Source of the DNA: an uncultured Dermabacteraceae bacterium
GTDB taxonomy: Bacteria > Actinomycetota > Actinomycetes > Actinomycetales > Dermabacteraceae
Assembly: GCA_943913905.1 (NCBI GenBank)
Contig: CALTZZ010000126.1
Location: 1-6,339, forward strand
DNA length: 6,339 nt
Direction: 5' to 3'
Part shown: one piece after another, positions 1 to 6,290 of the stretch
Layout: the number at the start of each line of letters is the position of its first letter
Numbering within the stretch: the stretch's first letter is position 1
Program-made: the position numbers and the translations under genes
Notes under the pieces: generated by a model
What the model was told of the DNA's origin: nothing
What the model saw: the letters and a program-made list of their open reading frames with translations, nothing else
Database searches by the model: none

Positions 1-4
1 CCAT
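1..4 (-). CDS. rplJ: Start of a minus-strand gene cut by the window edge, probably ribosomal protein L10
   Basis: Only the ATG (complement of positions 2-4) and one further base are inside the window, so no protein sequence supports the name. The identification rests on context. A near-perfect Shine-Dalgarno (AAGGAGG at 8-14) lies just upstream. A long structured leader ending in a terminator hairpin precedes it, as is typical of L10 leaders. A gene resembling rplA ends on the same strand at the other end of the window. From memory, the arrangement GGAAGGAGGGCCATGG resembles the rplJ start in other actinobacteria. L10 is the stalk-base protein that anchors L7/L12 dimers on the 50S subunit, and it commonly represses its own operon by binding its mRNA leader. 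An in-frame ATG at 56-58 follows the terminator U-run directly and has no ribosome binding site, so the start at 4 is preferred. Other leader-controlled genes remain possible. Confidence 0.5.
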
Positions 5-7
5 GGC

Positions 8-14
8 CCTCCTT
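8..14 (-). promoter_or_regulatory. Strong ribosome binding site for the edge gene
   Basis: On the minus strand the sequence reads AAGGAGG followed by GCC and ATG, an almost full anti-16S match just ahead of the start codon. It is by far the best Shine-Dalgarno sequence in the window and fixes the start of the partial gene at position 4. Its strength fits a highly translated ribosomal-protein gene. Confidence 0.75.
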
Positions 15-59
15 CCAGAGGTCTCGAGGCCGGCCTGAAAGTCCCCATGCGTAGGCATG

Positions 60-88
60 AAAAAAGCCTCGGCGCAGGGCCAAGGCTT
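60..88 (-). terminator. Attenuator-like intrinsic terminator inside the leader
   Basis: Positions 64-73 pair with 79-88 (10 positions with one mismatch) around a 5-base loop. On the minus strand the hairpin is followed at once by six T residues (complement of 60-65), the classic form of an intrinsic terminator. No reading frame upstream of it looks like a gene, and a well-equipped start codon lies only about 55 bases downstream. It is therefore more likely an attenuator within the leader than the end of a separate transcript. Confidence 0.7.
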
Positions 89-252
89 GAGCACTCCCCA
101 CTATTCACGGAGAGTACGTGCGTTGATCACCTGCGCGGGCCGTTCTCGCATACGCGAGAAACTTTCGGTCTCCCTGATGGCAGGGCGACGACCGGCGGTC
201 TTCGGTGGTTCTACTGTAGACCGAACTCGAAGACCCGCCAACCTAAATAGGT
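60..252 (-). promoter_or_regulatory. Structured mRNA leader, probable ribosomal protein L10 leader
   Basis: Read on the minus strand, this stretch forms a large imperfect stem-loop. Positions 194-204 pair with 228-239 (11 bp with one bulged base), and inside them 207-213 pair with 217-222. A 7-bp hairpin with a 4-base loop follows (143-149 with 154-160), and the leader ends in a terminator hairpin (64-88) about 55 bases before the start codon at 4. The segment reading ACCGAAGACCGCCGGTCG on the minus strand (near 190-207) resembles, from memory, the conserved kink-turn region of L10 leaders. L10, usually with L12, binds such leaders and lowers expression of rplJL. The fold and terminator are seen directly; the L10 assignment is inferred from resemblance and context. 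The 5' end is uncertain: a short palindrome at 241-252 could overlap the promoter, but I see no convincing -35/-10 pair. Confidence 0.6.
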
Positions 253-337
253 AGTGACGCTCACCACCCGCCCTTGGAAGCGCCACACAACTCGGACTCC
301 CCACACCCCGGGCCCCGCAGTGGCATACGCCTTATTT

Positions 338-353
338 GGTGACACACGTCACA
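338..353. promoter_or_regulatory. Candidate CRP/GlxR-type operator
   Basis: The plus strand has GTGA (339-342), six bases, then TCAC (349-352) followed by A. On the minus strand it reads TGTGACGTGTGTCACC. This matches nine of ten fixed positions of the CRP/GlxR half-sites TGTGA-N6-TCACA. The central two bases differ from the TA preferred by GlxR. The site lies in the divergent region, about 85 bp upstream of the structured minus-strand leader and about 400 bp from adhE, so it could serve either direction. Cyclic-AMP-type regulators are known to control alcohol and aldehyde dehydrogenase genes in corynebacteria. No regulator gene is in the window. Confidence 0.4.
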
Positions 354-566
354 CTCTTGAGATCTACACCTTTTGGGACGTTCGCCCCGCACTCATCAAA
401 CCGCGCGGCGCACACTAAGTCCCCACCCATTCAGGCTGCCATACATGCCAACCTACCCCCACGATTCATCCTTCCAGCGAATGCGCTGGTGAGAGCGGGA
501 CAAAATTCCCGATGGGACTTTTGGCGGGACTCTCTTTCTCCCCAAACATAATCGCCTACTAATGCG

Positions 567-596
567 TAAACATAGTTGTCAACACAAAGCTAGGAT
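567..596 (+). promoter_or_regulatory. Weak candidate promoter for adhE
   Basis: TAAACA (567-572, four of six matches to TTGACA) is followed after 18 bases by TAGGAT (591-596), which has the TANNNT pattern of actinobacterial -10 boxes. Transcription would start near 603 and give a 5' untranslated region of about 145 bases. A second TANNNT, TAGATT at 648-653, has no good -35 at a suitable distance. This is a guess from consensus only. Confidence 0.25.
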
Positions 597-748
597 TTAC
601 AACAAAGGCTTCTGACCTGGGCTTTCGTTGCACGTGTCCACGCTTTCTAGATTTCTTGATTCGACGCTGATGCTTCTTTAACTTGGAGCCACAACGACGT
701 ACACAACACAACTCCATCCGCCCAGAACAAGATGGGAACAGCACCGAG

Positions 749-3367
749 ATGACACACACGGATAACTTGACGGTCAACAATGCCAATCAAGACATGGTTG
801 AGTCCCTTGCCGCCAAGGGAGCGCAAGCCCTGAAGGAATTCCGGTCCTTCACTCAAGAGCAGGTTGACCACATCGTGCACCAGGCGGCACTCGCCGCCCT
901 CGACCAGCACATGGCGATCGCAAAGCACGCGATAGACGAAACTGGTCGAGGCATCTACGAAGACAAGTGCATCAAGAACATCTTCGCCTCCGAGTACATC
1001 TGGAACTCGATCAAGCACAACAAAACCGTTGGTGTCATTCACGAAGACAAAACACGCGGAATCATCGAGATTGCGGAACCCGTCGGCGTCATCGCTGGCG
1101 TCACCCCCACCACAAACCCCACGTCGACCACCATCTTCAAAGCACTCATCGCAATGAAGACCCGCAACCCGATCATCTTCGCGTTCCACCCGAGCGCCCA
1201 GGACTCCTCTGCCCACGCAGCCCGCGTGGTGTACGAGGCAGCCGTCAAGGCAGGCGCCCCCGAAAACTGCGTGCAATGGATCGACACTCCGAGCGTGGAA
1301 GCCACCGGCCTCCTCATGAACCACCCCAGCGTGGCCCTCGTGCTCGCCACAGGCGGGGCCGGCATGGTGAAGGCCGCGTACTCCACGGGTAAGCCGGCTC
1401 TCGGTGTCGGTCCCGGCAACGTCCCGGTCTACGTCGACAAGACCGCCAAGATCACACGGACAGTCAATGATCTTCTGCTGTCCAAGACTTTCGACTCCGG
1501 AATGATCTGCGCATCCGAGCAGTCCGTTCTCGTCCACAAAGACGTCGAAAAGCAGTTCCGCGCTGAGTTTGAAAAATACGGCGGATACTTCCTCAACAAG
1601 AACGAGCGCGCCAAGCTCGAGAAGTACATGATTACCGACAAAGGCTCGGTCAACCCTCAACTCGTTGGCTCTCGTGCCGCGAAGGTTGCAGAAGACGCCG
1701 GACTCAACGTCCCCGAGGGCACGAAAGTACTCATCGTTCCCATTGACGGCGTCGGCAAAGACCACCCGTTCAGCCAAGAGAAGCTGCTCCCCGTCCTCGG
1801 CTTTAAGGCTGTAGCCAACGCCGAGGAAGGATTCGACCTCGCGAACCAACTTCTCGAGTTCGGTGGCCTCGGTCACACGGCGGCGATCCACACCCGCGAC
1901 GCCAAGCAAGAGCGCGAGTTCGGCCTCGAAATGCGCGCCTGCCGCATCATCGTCAACTCCCCCACCTCGCAAGGCGGCATCGGCGATCTCTACAACGGCC
2001 TGATCCCCTCCCTCACACTCGGGTGCGGCTCCTACGGCCACAACTCGGTGTCCCGGAACGTATCGGCCATTGACCTCATCAACATCAAACGAATTGCGGA
2101 GCGTCGTAACAACATGCAGTGGTTCAAAGTTCCGAAGACCTACTTCGAGCGCTACTCCACCCAATACCTGCGCGACATGGAAAACGTAAACCGCGTCTTC
2201 ATCGTGACCGACCCAGGCATGGTGAAGTTCGGGTACGTGGACATCGTCCTCGAACAGCTGCGCGAACGGCGCAACACGGTGGACTGGCAGATCTTCTCCG
2301 ACGTTGAACCGAACCCCAGCTCCGACACGGTATTCCGCGGGGTCGAAGCCATGAACTCGTTCAAGCCCGACTGCATCATCGCGCTCGGCGGCGGCTCCGC
2401 GATGGACGCTGCGAAGGGCATGTGGATGTTCTACGAGGACGATGCCGCGAGCTACTTCGGCATGAAGCAGAAGTTCATCGACATCCGCAAGCGCACGTAC
2501 ACGTTCCCCAAGCTCGGCGAGAAGGCACAGTTCGTTGCTATCCCGACGACGTCGGGCACCGGTTCGGAGTGCACCCCGTTCGCGGTGATCACCGACTCCG
2601 AGAACCACGTGAAGTACCCGATCGCGGACTATGCAATCCTCCCAGACGTGGCCATTGCCGATGCGCAGTTTGTTGACACTGTGCCCGCGCGAACCGCTGC
2701 CGACTCGGGTATGGATGCTTTGACTCACGCAATCGAGTCGTACGTATCCGTGATGGCAAGCGACTACACGAAGGGGTTGTCACTGCGGGCAATCGGGCTG
2801 ATCTTCGATAGCCTCCGTGCCGCTGTGAACGACGGCGACGTGGAAGCGAAGGAGACAATGCACAACGCTTCGACGATTGCGGGTATTGCGTTCGCAAACG
2901 CCTTCCTCGGCATTGTCCACTCGCTCTCGCACAAGGTTGGCGCCGAATTCGAGCTCGCGCACGGTCGCACCAACGCGATCTTCCTGCCGCACGTCATCAA
3001 CTACAACGCGCAGCGGCCAGTGAAGCACGCAATCTTCCCGAAGCATGAGTCCTTCCGAGCCGACGAGGACTTTGCTGAGATCGCACGCTTCCTGGGACTC
3101 CCCGCCTCGACGACGGAAGAAGGAGTTCAATCGCTCGTAACCGCGGTGACCTCGCTCGCGAACGATATCGGCATCGAAACGAGCCTGAAGGCGAACGGCG
3201 CTACGAAGGAGCACCTGGACGCGACGATCGACACTCTCGCCGATCGGGCATACGAAGACCAGTGCACCACCGCGAACCCCAAGCAGCCGCTCGTGAGCGA
3301 GCTCAAGGAACTCATCCTTGACGCCTTCGAGGGCGAAGTAGGGTTCACGAAGAAGAACCCGCGATAA
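749..3367 (+). CDS. adhE: Bifunctional acetaldehyde-CoA dehydrogenase / alcohol dehydrogenase
   Basis: AdhE converts acetyl-CoA to acetaldehyde and then ethanol in the cytoplasm, oxidising two NADH per acetyl group in fermentation; family members usually assemble into spirosome filaments. The 872-residue product is close to the E. coli length of 891. The N-terminal aldehyde dehydrogenase domain covers about residues 15-445. It has the ATGGAGMV nucleotide-binding stretch (200-207) and the catalytic Cys254 in GMICASEQ. A linker (NNMQWFKVPKTYF) leads to an iron-type alcohol dehydrogenase domain with GGGS at 547-550. Its metal ligands match by position Asp656 and His660 (DALTH), His724 and His738. 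No catalytic residue is missing. The open frame extends up to a TTG at 683, but ATG 749 is chosen because it gives an ordinary AdhE N-terminus; no strong Shine-Dalgarno supports either. It is transcribed away from the leader on its left and ends in its own terminator. Confidence 0.95.
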   Translation: MTHTDNLTVNNANQDMVESLAAKGAQALKEFRSFTQEQVDHIVHQAALAALDQHMAIAKHAIDETGRGIYEDKCIKNIFASEYIWNSIKHNKTVGVIHEDKTRGIIEIAEPVGVIAGVTPTTNPTSTTIFKALIAMKTRNPIIFAFHPSAQDSSAHAARVVYEAAVKAGAPENCVQWIDTPSVEATGLLMNHPSVALVLATGGAGMVKAAYSTGKPALGVGPGNVPVYVDKTAKITRTVNDLLLSKTFDSGMICASEQSVLVHKDVEKQFRAEFEKYGGYFLNKNERAKLEKYMITDKGSVNPQLVGSRAAKVAEDAGLNVPEGTKVLIVPIDGVGKDHPFSQEKLLPVLGFKAVANAEEGFDLANQLLEFGGLGHTAAIHTRDAKQEREFGLEMRACRIIVNSPTSQGGIGDLYNGLIPSLTLGCGSYGHNSVSRNVSAIDLINIKRIAERRNNMQWFKVPKTYFERYSTQYLRDMENVNRVFIVTDPGMVKFGYVDIVLEQLRERRNTVDWQIFSDVEPNPSSDTVFRGVEAMNSFKPDCIIALGGGSAMDAAKGMWMFYEDDAASYFGMKQKFIDIRKRTYTFPKLGEKAQFVAIPTTSGTGSECTPFAVITDSENHVKYPIADYAILPDVAIADAQFVDTVPARTAADSGMDALTHAIESYVSVMASDYTKGLSLRAIGLIFDSLRAAVNDGDVEAKETMHNASTIAGIAFANAFLGIVHSLSHKVGAEFELAHGRTNAIFLPHVINYNAQRPVKHAIFPKHESFRADEDFAEIARFLGLPASTTEEGVQSLVTAVTSLANDIGIETSLKANGATKEHLDATIDTLADRAYEDQCTTANPKQPLVSELKELILDAFEGEVGFTKKNPR

Positions 3368-3385
3368 GCACGCGACGCAACCACC

Positions 3386-3430
3386 ACGGTGGGGCAGCCT
3401 CTCATGGGGCTACCCCACCGTTCGTCTTTA
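3386..3430 (+). terminator. Terminator after adhE
   Basis: Positions 3386-3399 pair with 3408-3421 (14 positions with one C/A mismatch) around an 8-base loop, starting 18 bases after the adhE stop. The following TCGTCTTTA is only moderately T-rich. The GC-rich stem directly after the stop makes termination likely, though possibly leaky. It separates adhE from the transporter gene more than 500 bases downstream. Confidence 0.7.
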
Positions 3431-3959
3431 CCGCGGCAACACGGCAGTGTCTGAAACCAGCATCATTGGCCTTACAACGGGCTATTACCGTGTATCCCCG
3501 AAAGCCCGCTTTGGCGGCGGAGTTAGGACCACTGCGCACTCGGGTCCTGGAAAAGCAAAAGTTCATTTGCACTTCTCGCAGTGTTTTACACACGCGTCAC
3601 CCTCGGGTGTTAACTGCGCCAATTATGGGGCACTACCAGGACATATATTGATCTATAAAACGTTTTTCAACCGCGGAATTCTCACTCTCAAAGGGGACTA
3701 CTGCACTTTTGCAGCGGCCGCAGAAGAGGGACCTTCGCCTACGTGACCTTAAAAAATCTGCTCCTCCGGACAGAGGTGGGTGACTCAGACCTCTCCGAAC
3801 CCTCCATGAGGCGATCTGGGTTACAAAAAAGGTATGTACTTGCTCTAGCAACTTAGGAACCCACCCAGTTTCGTGGTTGTGGGCGTGTAGAAATCGCACG
3901 CCGTTGCCAATAATCCCGTGGCGTGCACACCGCCCCCCCTGACGAGAACGGATTCTTCG
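3422..3959. other. Long gap before the transporter gene, no convincing gene
   Basis: This stretch is visibly richer in A and T than the flanking genes, with runs such as ACATATATTGATCTATAAAA near 3641-3660 and A-runs near 3751-3756 and 3825-3830. One open frame of 99 codons (3447-3746) has no ribosome binding site and no recognisable protein features, so I do not call it a gene. Possible -10-like hexamers (TATAAA 3654-3659, TATGTA 3833-3838, AATAAT 3909-3914) lack suitable -35 partners, so the transporter promoter is not located. A palindrome TTGCT-CT-AGCAA lies at 3840-3851, and a hairpin at 3767-3797 is listed separately. The length and folding potential allow a long regulated 5' leader or a small RNA. 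Confidence 0.4.
3767..3797 (+). other. Hairpin in the region upstream of the transporter gene
   Basis: AGAGGT (3772-3777) pairs with ACCTCT (3789-3794), extended by CGG (3767-3769) with CCG (3795-3797) after a 2-base bulge, giving 9 bp around an 11-base loop. Just downstream CCTC-CAT-GAGG near 3801-3811 can form a short stem, and AACCC near 3799 could instead pair with GGGTT near 3818. The alternative pairings are suggestive of a regulatory leader. I recognise no known riboswitch or small-RNA family, and no T-run marks a terminator on the plus strand. Confidence 0.3.
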
Positions 3960-5597
3960 ATGACGACCGATCCGAAGTCCCACTCCTCTACTGACCCCAT
4001 GGCCGGTCGAGCGGCCGAAGTTTACAAATTCCGCCCCGCTAAAATGCGCATGGGCCCCTCGATGGATGACAAGTCCTTCCTCGGCCACCCCGGTGGTCTC
4101 CCCTGGATGCTCCAGGTGGAAATGTGGGAACGCTTCAGCTGGTTCGGTATGCGCGCCATGCTGCTGTTCTTCCTCACCGACACGGCCGCAAACCAGGGCC
4201 TTGGGCTTTCCGACACCGCCGGCCAGGTTGTTGTTTCCGCCTACGGCGCTGGCGTTCTTCTTATGACCATTCCGGGCGGCATCATCGCCGACCGTCTTCT
4301 CAGCCCCTGGGCATCTGGCCTCATCGGTGGCTCCGTCATCATGCTCGGCCACGTGTTGCTGGCGTTCCCCTCGCCCCCCATGTCGTGGGCTGGCCTCATC
4401 TGCATCGCCATGGGTACCGGCCTCATCAAGCCGAACCTCTCCACCATCGTCGGTGGTCTCTACGACGATGAAGACCCGCGCCGTGACTCCGGGTTCCAGT
4501 ACTTCTACATGTCGATCAACGTCGGCTCCCTCGTGGCTCCGCTCCTCGTGGGCTACCTCCGCAACAACTTCGGCTACCACGTCGGCTTCCTCGCCGCCGC
4601 AATCGGTATGGCCTGCGCAATTGCTGCATTCGTCATCGGCCGTCACAAGCTCGGTGCATTCGCATTCCGCGTCCCGAACCCAATGCAGCCCGGTGAAGGA
4701 ATCAAGTACGTCGGTGGTGGCGTGGCCATCATCGTCTTCGGTGCCGCCCTTGTCCTTGGCTTCAACGCTCTCCTCGGCGAGCTCACCAGCGCCATCGCAT
4801 ACGCGCTGTTCGTATTCGCGTTGATCACCGCATCGTTCTACTTCATCACGATGTTCAAGAGCCCCAAGGTCACTCACGAAGAGCGCGTGCACCTCACCGC
4901 ATTCCTCCCGCTGTGGATCGGCCAGGTTCTGTTCGTTCTGATCTTCGAGCAGGCTGCCGGCAAGATGGCAACCTTTGCCGCCGACCACACCGATCGCATC
5001 GGCCTGTCGCCGGAGGTGTACCAGTCGGTCAACCCTGCCGCCGTGCTCATCCTGTCGCCGATCATGGCGTGGCTGTTCCTGCGCCGTAAGGGTAAGTTCC
5101 CGAACACGGCTGCGAAGTTCGCTATTTCGCTCGTGATCATCGCACTTTCTGCCGCAATGATGGGCTTTGGCTTCACCACCTGGCCCGGCGGCGCGGTACT
5201 CGCACCGTTCTGGTACCTGGGCCTCGTGTTCGTTGTTCAGACCGTGGCTGAGCTCTTCATGAACCCCGTTGGCCTCTCGGTCACCACGAAGCTTGCCCCA
5301 AAGCAGTTCGCTTCCCAGACCATGACACTCTGGTACCTCGCTCCTGCCGTCGGCATGGGTCTCACGTCTGTGATCATTGAACGCACTGCCGACATCGGCG
5401 ACGGCCCGTACTACTACGGCCTCGCAGTCGTCACGATCGTCGTGGCAGTCGGCATGTTCTTCCTCGCCCCGTGGATCCAGTCGAAGATGAACGACGTGGA
5501 CGAGCGCGAGCTCGCCGGCGCCGAAGAGCTCGGCATCGAGGTCGCTGGCAACGAGGATCAGCACCAGGAGCCCGCGGGCACCGCACCTCGCAGCTAA
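3960..5597 (+). CDS. Proton-coupled oligopeptide transporter, POT/PTR family
   Basis: This is a membrane protein of the POT branch of the major facilitator superfamily, which imports di- and tripeptides using the proton gradient. The 545-residue product has the POT hallmarks in order. The first helix has the ExxERF motif (Glu54, Glu57, Arg58, Phe59) linked to proton coupling. GLIKPNLST contains the conserved membrane Lys157. The PTR2 signature FYMSINVGSL is at 182-191. A later helix carries FEQ (Glu330), and MNPVGLSVTTKLAP lies near the C-terminal end. About 14 hydrophobic segments are visible, in line with bacterial POT proteins, and both ends are hydrophilic. ATG 3960 is chosen. The frame continues up to a GTG at 3918, but neither start has a clear Shine-Dalgarno and the upstream extension is not hydrophobic. 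It resembles DtpT, but substrate cannot be fixed from sequence. It has its own terminator and is over 500 bases from adhE, so it is probably a single-gene transcript. Confidence 0.93.
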   Translation: MTTDPKSHSSTDPMAGRAAEVYKFRPAKMRMGPSMDDKSFLGHPGGLPWMLQVEMWERFSWFGMRAMLLFFLTDTAANQGLGLSDTAGQVVVSAYGAGVLLMTIPGGIIADRLLSPWASGLIGGSVIMLGHVLLAFPSPPMSWAGLICIAMGTGLIKPNLSTIVGGLYDDEDPRRDSGFQYFYMSINVGSLVAPLLVGYLRNNFGYHVGFLAAAIGMACAIAAFVIGRHKLGAFAFRVPNPMQPGEGIKYVGGGVAIIVFGAALVLGFNALLGELTSAIAYALFVFALITASFYFITMFKSPKVTHEERVHLTAFLPLWIGQVLFVLIFEQAAGKMATFAADHTDRIGLSPEVYQSVNPAAVLILSPIMAWLFLRRKGKFPNTAAKFAISLVIIALSAAMMGFGFTTWPGGAVLAPFWYLGLVFVVQTVAELFMNPVGLSVTTKLAPKQFASQTMTLWYLAPAVGMGLTSVIIERTADIGDGPYYYGLAVVTIVVAVGMFFLAPWIQSKMNDVDERELAGAEELGIEVAGNEDQHQEPAGTAPRS

Positions 5598-5620
5598 TCT
5601 CGCTCGAATCCTTTTCACCA

Positions 5621-5664
5621 GTGAAGCCCCGCCTCCCTTTTGTGGGAGGCGGGGCTTCACCTTT
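5621..5664 (+). terminator. Strong hairpin terminator after the transporter gene
   Basis: A perfect 17-bp GC-rich stem pairs 5621-5637 with 5644-5660 around the loop TTTTGT, beginning 23 bases after the stop codon. The tail CTTTG is a short T-run. The perfect pairing and position make this the best-supported terminator for the plus-strand gene. The minus-strand side has no T-run, so it is probably one-directional. Confidence 0.85.
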
Positions 5665-6236
5665 GATACGCACCACTGACAACCCGGGGCCTGGGCGCTG
5701 AGCTTCCTGGTGGATTTATTGGAGCCGCCCCGCCGCGCCGTAGATGAGGCGGCTCTGCCTTGCTTCGTGGGTGAGACCCGCTCCGCCTCGTCCTGGGTTG
5801 CCGCCTGTTTAGCCTCTCGTAAGTCGGGCTTGCTCCGCCTCGTTGTAGGTGGTGCCTGCTTCTTCGCCTCTCGTGGATCGGGCTCGCTCCGCTTCCCTCA
5901 ATGGGAGGCACGCTGCCTCCTGGGGCGCGCTCCTCATCGGTGAGGATCACGTGAGGCCGCGGCCTCCGCGCCCTTGGTCTGCGTTTCCGGCTCGGTTGGC
6001 CTCTTTGTGTCCGTCGGCCTCGATCGAATGACCGCCCGTAGTTTCCTCTGCAGGCCCATAGTGAACGTGGTGGACAGCGCCCGGATGGCTCCTTGGTGCC
6101 TCCTGGACCGATCTAAGGCCTTTGAGAGCCGCCCAGCGGCCTGCGGGCGCCTGTGAGGTGATGCGCTACTGGACAGGGCGCTCCTCCCGCTCTCCCCTTC
6201 CTAGGCGGTTAGCTTCTCTTCCTCGACAAATAGAAA
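5661..6236. other. Convergent intergenic region rich in GC inverted repeats
   Basis: No gene is called here; the open frames on both strands are the kind expected by chance in GC-rich sequence and contain low-complexity Arg/Pro/Gly/Ser runs. Apart from the tandem repeats, several stems are visible. GAGCCGCC 5722-5729 pairs with 5748-5755. GGAGGCA 5904-5910 pairs with TGCCTCC 5914-5920. TCCTCA 5931-5936 pairs with TGAGGA 5941-5946. The 14-base perfect palindrome GAGGCCGCGGCCTC lies at 5953-5966. The stretch from about 5967 to 6225 shows nothing clear. It lies between two facing terminators, so most of it may not be transcribed at high level. Confidence 0.5.
5779..5935. repeat. Imperfect tandem repeats of about 53 bases
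   Basis: The motif YGCTCCGCYTCS starts at 5779, 5831 and 5885, giving spacings of 52 and 54 bases. The first two units also share GCCTCTCGT (from 5812 and 5866), then two bases, then RTCGGGCT leading into the next unit. The third unit diverges after about 12 bases. On the minus strand the core reads GCGGAGCRAGCCCGAY followed by ACGAGAGGC. The pattern indicates a locally duplicated non-coding sequence between two converging genes. I do not recognise it as a named repeat family, and the units are too few and too diverged for a CRISPR array. Confidence 0.6.
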
Positions 6237-6267
6237 GAACCCCGACCGCTCTCAGCGGTCGGGGTTC
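6228..6267 (-). terminator. Terminator of the minus-strand gene at the right edge
   Basis: A perfect 14-bp stem pairs 6237-6250 with 6254-6267 around a 3-base loop. On the minus strand it is followed by TTTCTATTT (complement of 6228-6236), a good U-tract. It begins 23 bases after the stop codon at 6291. If the gene is rplA, this separates the rplK-rplA transcript from rplJ. The plus-strand side is CTTTAT, so it might also work weakly in that direction. Confidence 0.85.
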
Positions 6268-6290
6268 CTTTATCCGTTTGTTCGAGAGGC

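Larger units (their letters stand above)
253..748. other. Divergent intergenic region with clustered inverted repeats
   Basis: No convincing gene lies here; the short open frames lack ribosome binding sites and protein-like composition. The stretch must hold the promoters for the minus-strand leader and for adhE. Besides the CRP-like site it contains a perfect 6-bp inverted repeat with a 4-base spacer (CCAGCG 474-479, CGCTGG 484-489). A 5-bp one follows with a 6-base spacer (CGGGA 496-500, TCCCG 507-511). The pentamer GGGAC occurs at 375-379, 497-501, 514-518 and 526-530. A short palindrome, GTTGTCAAC, lies at 575-583. These could be operators, but I cannot tie any to a known regulator. No full 18-bp Rex operator is visible, although Rex often controls adhE elsewhere. 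Confidence 0.4.

Noticed and set aside
101..304. A 67-codon minus-strand open frame over the leader
   Set aside because: It overlaps the stem-loops of the leader, starts at a GTG without a ribosome binding site, and its product resembles no protein I know.
310..330. Minus-strand GCCACTG as part of a cobalamin riboswitch
   Set aside because: The other conserved blocks of that riboswitch are not present around it.
577..582. Perfect TTGACA on the minus strand as a -35 box for the ribosomal leader
   Set aside because: No TANNNT -10 hexamer occurs 16-19 bases downstream on that strand.
576..587. TTGTCAACACAA as a Rex redox-repressor operator for adhE
   Set aside because: The arms are only 4 bp and the spacing does not match the 18-bp Rex consensus TTGTGAA-N4-TTCACAA.
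647..2728. A 693-codon open frame on the minus strand across adhE
   Set aside because: It lies antisense to a gene with every AdhE active-site residue intact, and its Val/Glu/Gly/Asp/Arg-rich product looks like the usual shadow frame of a GC-rich gene.
3447..3746. A 99-codon plus-strand open frame between adhE and the transporter gene
   Set aside because: It has no ribosome binding site and no recognisable motif or domain.
3633..5660. A 675-codon open frame on the minus strand across the transporter gene
   Set aside because: It is antisense to a clear POT transporter and has a highly charged, low-complexity product rich in Glu, Asp, His and Gly. It also runs through the transporter terminator stem.
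5779..5935. CRISPR array
   Set aside because: Only about three diverged units are present, with similarity spread across the unit rather than identical short repeats around unique spacers, and no cas gene is nearby.
5657..5950. A 97-codon minus-strand frame with repeated RGGASP-like peptides
   Set aside because: The peptide repetition simply follows from the tandem DNA repeats. There is no ribosome binding site, and the frame runs into the transporter terminator.
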